Part shown: piece by piece, positions 24,676 to 29,228 of the stretch
Layout: every line of letters starts with the position of its first letter
Numbering within the stretch: the first letter of the stretch is position 1
Assembly (NCBI GenBank): GCA_964388965.1
Contig: CAYMCP010000047.1
Span: 1 to 29,228, forward strand
Direction of reading: 5' to 3'
Length of the DNA stretch: 29,228 bases
From: Albibeggiatoa sp964388965
GTDB taxonomy: Bacteria > Pseudomonadota > Gammaproteobacteria > Beggiatoales > Beggiatoaceae
The notes under the pieces: generated by a model
Told to the model about the DNA's origin: nothing
What the model saw: only the letters and a program-made list of their open reading frames with translations
Databases searched by the model: none
Program-made: the position numbers and the translations under genes

Positions 24676-25728
24676 CTATATACCGTCTAAGGCAAATACA
24701 TCTACACCATGTTCTTCAATCATTTCCAGTGCGCGTCCTCCGCCTCGTGCGACGCAAGTTAAAGGGTCTTCCGCTACAATGACTGGTAATCCTGTCTCTT
24801 CCATTAATAAGCGATCTAAATCCCTCAATAATGCACCGCCACCGGTCAACACCATACCTTTTTCTGCAATGTCAGAACCTAATTCAGGCGGAACACGCTC
24901 TAAAGCAGTTTTAATGGTACTCACAATGCTAGTCAAAGGCTCTTGTAAGGCTTCTAATACTTCGTTGCTATTCAGTTTAAAACTACGCGGAATGCCCTCA
25001 GCGACATTGCGCCCACGTACATGAATTTCTTTGATTTCTCTGCCGGGATAAGCCGAACCAATCATGTGCTTAATTCGCTCTGCGGTAGCCTCGCCGATTA
25101 GCATATTGTAATGACGACGGACATAACTAATAATCGCTTCATCAAAGCGGTCGCCGCCAACCCGGATCGATTCAGAATATACAATGCCGTTTAATGATAA
25201 TACGCCAACTTCAGTTGTACCACCACCAATATCTAACACCATCGAGCCAGTTGCTTCACTGACCGGCATACCTGCACCAATTGCCGCTGCCATTGGCTCT
25301 TCGATTAAATGTACTTCGCGCGCACCCGCACCCGTTGCCGATTCTCGAATCGCACGGCGTTCAACTTGAGTCGAACCACAAGGTACGCAAATTAATACAC
25401 GCGGCGAAGGACGTAAAAATCGGGTTTCATGGACTTTATGAATAAAATACTGCAACATTTTTTCAGTAATCGTAAAGTCTGCGATAACACCATCTTTCAT
25501 TGGGCGAATGGCAGTTATATGTCCCGGTGTCCGCCCAAGCATTAATTTTGCCTCTGCGCCGACAGCAGCGATAGATTTTGAGCCGTTACCCTCGCGCCCT
25601 TGACGGATGGCAACTACTGATGGTTCATCCAAAACTACCCCCTGCCCTCTGACGTAAATTAATGTATTTGCCGTTCCTAGGTCAATGGATAAATCAGTGG
25701 AGAAAAGTCCGCGTACACGTTTGAGCAT
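24676..25728 (-). CDS. mreB: rod shape-determining actin homologue MreB
   Basis: MreB forms membrane-bound filaments that guide elongasome wall synthesis. The 350-aa sequence shows the actin-fold phosphate loops DLGTANTLIYVRGQGVVLDEPSVVA and MVLDIGGGTTEVGVLSL, plus the conserved EEPMAAAIGAGMPV. Start MLKRVRGLFSTDLSIDLGT is typical, although no clear ribosome site precedes it. It is divergent from gatC, as in many gammaproteobacteria, but mreC and mreD do not follow: the next gene downstream is on the opposite strand. Confidence 0.97.
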   Translation of the reverse strand: MLKRVRGLFSTDLSIDLGTANTLIYVRGQGVVLDEPSVVAIRQGREGNGSKSIAAVGAEAKLMLGRTPGHITAIRPMKDGVIADFTITEKMLQYFIHKVHETRFLRPSPRVLICVPCGSTQVERRAIRESATGAGAREVHLIEEPMAAAIGAGMPVSEATGSMVLDIGGGTTEVGVLSLNGIVYSESIRVGGDRFDEAIISYVRRHYNMLIGEATAERIKHMIGSAYPGREIKEIHVRGRNVAEGIPRSFKLNSNEVLEALQEPLTSIVSTIKTALERVPPELGSDIAEKGMVLTGGGALLRDLDRLLMEETGLPVIVAEDPLTCVARGGGRALEMIEEHGVDVFALDGI

Positions 25729-25861
25729 GGAATTAAGTTAATCCTTAAAAATTATCCTGTCGTAAAAAAAATTCTGCTACTATATTCAATCACGATTATA
25801 CTATAACCGTTGTTAAGATAGAAAAATTAAAGCTAAATATTTTACTTGGGAGTTAAATTAG

Positions 25862-26149
25862 ATGTCATTGGACGCGCAGGAAGTCGAAAAAATTGCCCAT
25901 CTAGCTCGCATTGCCTTAGATGAAAATGATGTACCGCTGTATGCTACCAATTTGTCCAATATTTTACAGTTGGTCGAGCAAATGAATCAAATAGATACGA
26001 CAGACATTACGCCAATGGCGCATCCCCTAGATGCAGTCGCGCGTTTGCGTGATGATGTGGTAACTGAGTCAAATTTACGTGATCATTTCCAAAAAATTGC
26101 GCCGCAAACTGAAGCCGGTTTGTATCTCGTTCCTAAAGTAATTGAATAA
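25862..26149 (+). CDS. gatC: Asp/Glu-tRNA amidotransferase subunit C
   Basis: GatC is the small subunit of the GatCAB complex that converts Glu-tRNA(Gln) or Asp-tRNA(Asn) to the amidated form. The 95-aa protein has the standard VEKIAHLARIALDE start, NILQLVEQMNQIDTTDITPMAHP centre and LRDDVVTES. GGAG lies nine bases before the ATG. gatA and gatB normally follow, but here a palindromic repeat and an unrelated gene come next, so they must be elsewhere. Confidence 0.95.
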   Translation: MSLDAQEVEKIAHLARIALDENDVPLYATNLSNILQLVEQMNQIDTTDITPMAHPLDAVARLRDDVVTESNLRDHFQKIAPQTEAGLYLVPKVIE

Positions 26150-26155
26150 TACGAT

Positions 26156-26198
26156 CAGAGTGCAAAACTTGTTTTGTAAAATAAATTTTGGACTCCTG
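26156..26198. repeat. dispersed double-palindrome repeat, copy after gatC
   Basis: A GAGTGCAAAACTTGTTTTG arm is followed directly by AAAATAAATTTTG and ends GACTCCTG, so both hairpins and the outer inverted ends are kept. It starts seven bases after the gatC stop and could end or stabilise its message. Confidence 0.75.
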
Positions 26199-26241
26199 TT
26201 CTATAATAATCTTATTTAATTATATATTTGGATAGTTTGTC

Positions 26242-26874
26242 GTGTTTTTAGTCTACTTTTTTTTATTTGGATTGCTTTTTCAAACACCTAGTTTTGCTGC
26301 TGAAACAACTATTATCTACAAGTACATAGATGAGGAAGGTGTATTGCACTTATCCAATAAAAAACCGTCGGAGAAAAGAGACGATATATTATTGCTTTAT
26401 TCGCGCAGTTATAAAATTGAAACCTACACACCACCGCCGATTTTACCACCTATTCCACATTTACCTAGCAGTAAAAATACGCATTATGATGATGTAATCA
26501 GCGCGGCTGCAACCCGCTACGGTTTACATCCGGCGTTAATTCATGCAGTCATTAAGGTTGAGTCAAATTATCGTACTCGTGCTGTTTCTCCTAAAGGTGC
26601 AACGGGATTAATGCAATTGATGGAAGGCACAGCAAAACGCTATGGCGTGGCAGACCGTACCAATCCAACTGAAAATATCGACGGTGGTACACGTTATTTA
26701 AGTGATTTATTAAATATGTTTGAACAAAATATTGAGTTGGCATTAGCAGCGTACAATGCGGGAGAAAATGCAGTAAAACGCTATAATAATCAAATTCCGC
26801 CATATCGGGAAACTCAAAATTATGTTAAAAAAGTCATGGACTATTATTACAAATATTTAGCGGATATGTTGTAA
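26242..26874 (+). CDS. exported lytic transglycosylase with DUF4124-like domain
   Basis: A 210-aa periplasmic muramidase-like enzyme that cleaves peptidoglycan glycan strands. A signal peptide (MFLVYFFLFGLLFQTPSFA) is followed by a short DUF4124-like segment (IIYKYIDEEGVLHLSNKKP), a proline-rich linker, and an SLT domain from about residue 80. Glu107 in HAVIKVESNYRTRAVSPKGATGLMQLM is the catalytic acid, and AYNAGENAVKRYNN is the conserved C-terminal motif. The only usable start is the GTG at 26242, since an in-frame stop lies just upstream. It is next to gatC but probably has its own promoter. Confidence 0.92.
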   Translation: MFLVYFFLFGLLFQTPSFAAETTIIYKYIDEEGVLHLSNKKPSEKRDDILLLYSRSYKIETYTPPPILPPIPHLPSSKNTHYDDVISAAATRYGLHPALIHAVIKVESNYRTRAVSPKGATGLMQLMEGTAKRYGVADRTNPTENIDGGTRYLSDLLNMFEQNIELALAAYNAGENAVKRYNNQIPPYRETQNYVKKVMDYYYKYLADML

Positions 26875-26963
26875 CTGCATATTTGCTGATTTACAAGTTA
26901 ATCGTTATGTCTTATTTTGTGTTTACAATTCAGCATGTTTGTTTTTAAGCGAGAACGAATCAG

Positions 26964-27866
26964 ATGGAACATATAGTATTTAGTAATTTATTGTTTGATA
27001 TGATATTTATGCCTCTTACTGCCTTTGTGGTAGGTTTAGGATTGGTATTCATGATGCGAGTGGTCCGCGCACGGATTGAGCGTCGCGTTGGACCCGGAAT
27101 ACTACAACCACTTTACGACATCATTAAGTTATATAGCAAACACACGCAAATTTCTCACGGACACATGCACGATATGGCATTAGTATTATTGCTAGGTGGT
27201 TATATTGCTTCAATGATTTTTTTACCTGTACCGGGTATGCAAGGTTTAGCGGGACAAGCTGATTTATTAACTTTAATGTATTTATTGATGGTGCCTATGC
27301 TAGGTATGGCGTTAGGAGTCGGACAATGTGCTAATCCAAATGGCTCAATCGGTATTTCCCGCGCCTTATCAGCGATGTTAGCCTACGACGTACCTTATGT
27401 TGTTGTGGTAGCGGCGGCGGCTATGACTTATGGATCGACCAATTTAATAGATATTGCAGCTTATCAACAGGCAAATGGTTGGGGATTATTTTCTATGCCA
27501 TTGGTTGCGATTGCAGGTTTAATTACCATGCACGCGATGTTGGGTAAAGAGCCATTTGAAATTTACGTTGCACCTTCTGAAATCGCCACAGGACCTATGG
27601 TAGAGATGAGTGGTAAATATATGGGGGCATTATTCGTGATGCAATGTTTTCAACTGTATACCATTGGTACGATTTACACGATTTTATTTTTAGGTGGTGG
27701 TCAGAGCTGGTTAGAATTCTTACCGAAAGTATTTGCTGTTATTTTTATCTCTGTGGCAATTACTAATGTATTTGGTCGTTTCCGCACCGACGACGTATTG
27801 CGCTGGCAATGGACGTATCCAACCGGCATTGCTTTATTAGGCTTGGCATTTGTTGTTTTACGCTAA
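26964..27866 (+). CDS. HyfC/HycD/MbhM-type membrane subunit (complex I subunit 1 family)
   Basis: A 300-aa integral membrane protein with about eight helices, of the NuoH/HyfC family. RRVGPGILQPLYDIIKLYSK matches the hydrogenase-4/Mbh branch better than true NuoH, which has a GPNRVGP signature. The conserved loop PFEIYVAPSEIATGPMVEMSGKYMG is present, with several acidic residues. These subunits connect a hydrophilic redox arm to proton- or sodium-pumping membrane subunits. No other complex subunit lies within this window on either side, so it is an orphan here. A weak purine-rich stretch (GCGAGAACG) precedes the ATG. Confidence 0.85.
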   Translation: MEHIVFSNLLFDMIFMPLTAFVVGLGLVFMMRVVRARIERRVGPGILQPLYDIIKLYSKHTQISHGHMHDMALVLLLGGYIASMIFLPVPGMQGLAGQADLLTLMYLLMVPMLGMALGVGQCANPNGSIGISRALSAMLAYDVPYVVVVAAAAMTYGSTNLIDIAAYQQANGWGLFSMPLVAIAGLITMHAMLGKEPFEIYVAPSEIATGPMVEMSGKYMGALFVMQCFQLYTIGTIYTILFLGGGQSWLEFLPKVFAVIFISVAITNVFGRFRTDDVLRWQWTYPTGIALLGLAFVVLR

Positions 27867-27931
27867 GTAGGAAATTATCATAATTTAATCCATGCGGCTT
27901 GTGGATATAACTGTGTAGCCTCTAGGTTAAG

Positions 27932-27972
27932 CAAAAATCGTAGCGTGCATAAGCGATAGCGTCATGCAGCAA
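27932..27972. repeat. 41-bp direct repeat, copy 1
   Basis: Begins CAAAAATCGTAGCGTGCATA and ends GCGTCATGCAGCAA. It differs from copy 2 at a single base (AAGCGAT versus AAGTGAT). Confidence 0.85.
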
Positions 27973-27978
27973 GTTAGA

Positions 27979-28019
27979 CAAAAATCGTAGCGTGCATAAG
28001 TGATAGCGTCATGCAGCAA
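27979..28019. repeat. 41-bp direct repeat, copy 2
   Basis: The second copy, 47 bp downstream of the first, with six bases between them. Its last base is the first base of a possible upstream mobA start codon (28019). The copies fill most of the 152-bp gap between the HyfC-like gene and mobA. Confidence 0.85.
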
Positions 28020-28072
28020 TGAATTACAAAAATCGGCGTTTGACGCGGCACTTATACACCAGACTAAAAATA

Positions 28073-28669
28073 ATGCAACAAATCACCTCACAACAACTTA
28101 CTGCTGTTATCATCGCAGGCGGTCGGGCGCAGCGGATGAGTGGGCAGGATAAAGGTTTATTAATCTATCAAAATCAAACCTTTGTGCAACACTTAGTCAA
28201 CGCGCTCAAATCTCAAGCAGATCAAATTATAATTAATGCTAATCGCAATCAACAACGTTATGCGGATTTAACAAAATGTCCGGTTATCGCTGATAGTGTG
28301 GGAGATTTTGCGGGACCTTTGGCTGGCATATTAACGGGTTTACAAGCTGCACAAACGCCTTATGTGTTATTTGTACCCTGTGACGTGGCATATTTACCTG
28401 ATTTTTTAGCTTCGCGTTTAGCAACCCAACTATCAAATGCACAAGCAAACATTGCGACAGTAAATGATGGTCAGCGTACACAATATTTATTTGCTTTAAT
28501 GCGTCGGGAAGTACAAACCAGCTTACAAACCTATCTACAACAAAATCAGCACCAAGTAAAAAAATGGTATCAGCAGCAACATGTTATTGAAGTTGATTTT
28601 TCTGATTGTGCGCAATTTTTTATTAATATCAATACACCTGAAGATTTAAAAGCATTGAATGATAATTAA
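28073..28669 (+). CDS. mobA: molybdenum cofactor guanylyltransferase
   Basis: MobA adds GMP to molybdopterin to make the bis-MGD cofactor of enzymes such as nitrate reductase and formate dehydrogenase. The 198-aa protein has the nucleotide loop AVIIAGGRAQRMSGQDKGLL near its start, and VPCDVAYLPDFLASRL with the metal-binding Asp. The ATG at 28073 fits family length; a longer frame from 28019 starts inside the direct repeat and would add an 18-residue basic tail. Neither has a good ribosome site. No mobB or moa genes are nearby. Bis-MGD synthesis is separate from the FeMo-co pathway served by NifQ. Confidence 0.93.
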   Translation: MQQITSQQLTAVIIAGGRAQRMSGQDKGLLIYQNQTFVQHLVNALKSQADQIIINANRNQQRYADLTKCPVIADSVGDFAGPLAGILTGLQAAQTPYVLFVPCDVAYLPDFLASRLATQLSNAQANIATVNDGQRTQYLFALMRREVQTSLQTYLQQNQHQVKKWYQQQHVIEVDFSDCAQFFININTPEDLKALNDN

Positions 28670-28717
28670 TTCTTCACGACTTGCCACGAAAATTGTATTA
28701 ACTTCAAATAGTAAGAG

Positions 28718-28746
28718 TTGACTTATGTTATTGTATTGGATACTAT
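28718..28746 (+). promoter_or_regulatory. sigma-70 promoter for the exported protein at the right edge
   Basis: TTGACT and TACTAT are separated by exactly 17 bases, a good housekeeping-type promoter. The predicted start is about 12 bases before the ATG at 28765, so the leader is very short and has no clear ribosome site. Confidence 0.6.
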
Positions 28747-28764
28747 CCATCCATTCCATAACTT

Positions 28765-29228
28765 ATGAATAAATATAATATGTTACATTTATACCGCATT
28801 CTTATTTGTTTGATATTATCAACGCAATTGTCTGCTGCACCATTGACAACGCAGTTTATTGATATTCCAAATATGCGTCAAAGTGAGTGCCTTCAACAAG
28901 CAACAACCGTTTTACAAAACTTAAATTTTTTAGAGATTAAAACTGTAGATAATTCAACCGTATTTGCCCAAGACCCGCCCTATTATGCCGCGATTTTGTG
29001 TCATGCGGAAAAAGAAACAGTTTATATCAGTATTGCAGGTAAACGAGCAGACAAAAGCACTCAATTTATGCAAACTATTCACAAGTATTTTAAACATGCA
29101 GTTATTGAAACAAATTTGTGTGCGCTATCAGAATCAGGTTGGCAAGCTTGCGACGGTAAATTGGTGAAATTGGCTGGCATTGTACCCGCACCACATCAAA
29201 TTTTACCCGCACCGATGTTGAATATGCC
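28765..29228 (+). CDS. exported protein of unknown function (partial, runs off right edge)
   Basis: The frame from the ATG at 28765 is open to the last base (154 codons). An N-terminal signal peptide (LYRILICLILSTQLSAAP) predicts export. The mature part has four cysteines (in SECLQQ, AILCHAEK, TNLCALS and WQACDGK), which could form two disulfides in the periplasm, and ends in a proline-rich PAPHQILPAPM. An internal start at 28964 in another frame is a shadow. I do not recognise the family, and nothing in the context suggests a role. Confidence 0.7.
   Translation, partial: MNKYNMLHLYRILICLILSTQLSAAPLTTQFIDIPNMRQSECLQQATTVLQNLNFLEIKTVDNSTVFAQDPPYYAAILCHAEKETVYISIAGKRADKSTQFMQTIHKYFKHAVIETNLCALSESGWQACDGKLVKLAGIVPAPHQILPAPMLNM

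Overview
This window looks like chromosomal DNA of a low-G+C, nitrogen-fixing gammaproteobacterium. The protein set (CvpA-PurF, TpiA-SecG, divergent MreB/GatC, MsrB, MobA, NifQ, a Shethna-type FeSII ferredoxin) and the AT-rich codon use fit a Beggiatoa/Thiotrichales-like sulfur bacterium. That placement is inferred from gene content and style; there is no rRNA or other marker to confirm it. The sequence is a draft scaffold, with one run of exactly 100 N at 14789-14888.

Layout. 1-2205 (minus): a two-gene unit, an AAA/STAND-like ATPase followed with a 26-bp overlap by a TPR protein that runs off the left edge. 2452-4485 (plus): cvpA-purF. 4627-10516 (minus): the most distinctive region, a nitrogen-fixation accessory cluster in transcription order nifO (ArsC-like), flavodiiron protein, two near-duplicate [2Fe-2S] ferredoxins, an FeSII homologue, nifQ, a degenerate SIR2-like protein and amtB. 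Upstream of nifO I see a good sigma-54 promoter match (10553-10568) and two TGT-N10-ACA NifA-type sites 33 bp apart (10619-10634, 10652-10667). No nifHDK, nifA or glnK lies in the window. 10924-14723 (plus): glgP, then tpiA-secG. 14723-15017: a tandem array of a 74-bp unit made of double palindromes, broken by the N gap. 15031-23224 (minus): M16C (PreP-like) peptidase, a secreted beta-helix protein with its own terminator, msrB, and a receiver-PAS-histidine kinase. 23349-24557 (plus): an exported substrate-binding-like protein, divergent from the kinase across a 16-bp perfect palindrome. 24676-26149: mreB (minus) and gatC (plus), divergent and each without its usual partners. 26242-28669 (plus): an exported lytic transglycosylase, an orphan HyfC/NuoH-type membrane subunit, and mobA behind a duplicated 41-bp repeat. 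28765 to the end: start of an exported protein of unknown function, cut by the window edge.

How the parts fit. The nif accessory operon combines ammonium uptake (AmtB), molybdenum delivery to FeMo-co (NifQ), electron carriers, oxygen removal (flavodiiron protein) and probable conformational protection of nitrogenase (FeSII). That is what a microaerophilic diazotroph exposed to oxygen would need. The rest is mostly housekeeping in a rearranged order. A small family of hairpin-rich palindromic repeats is scattered between genes at 5904, 14723-15017, 18008 and 26156.
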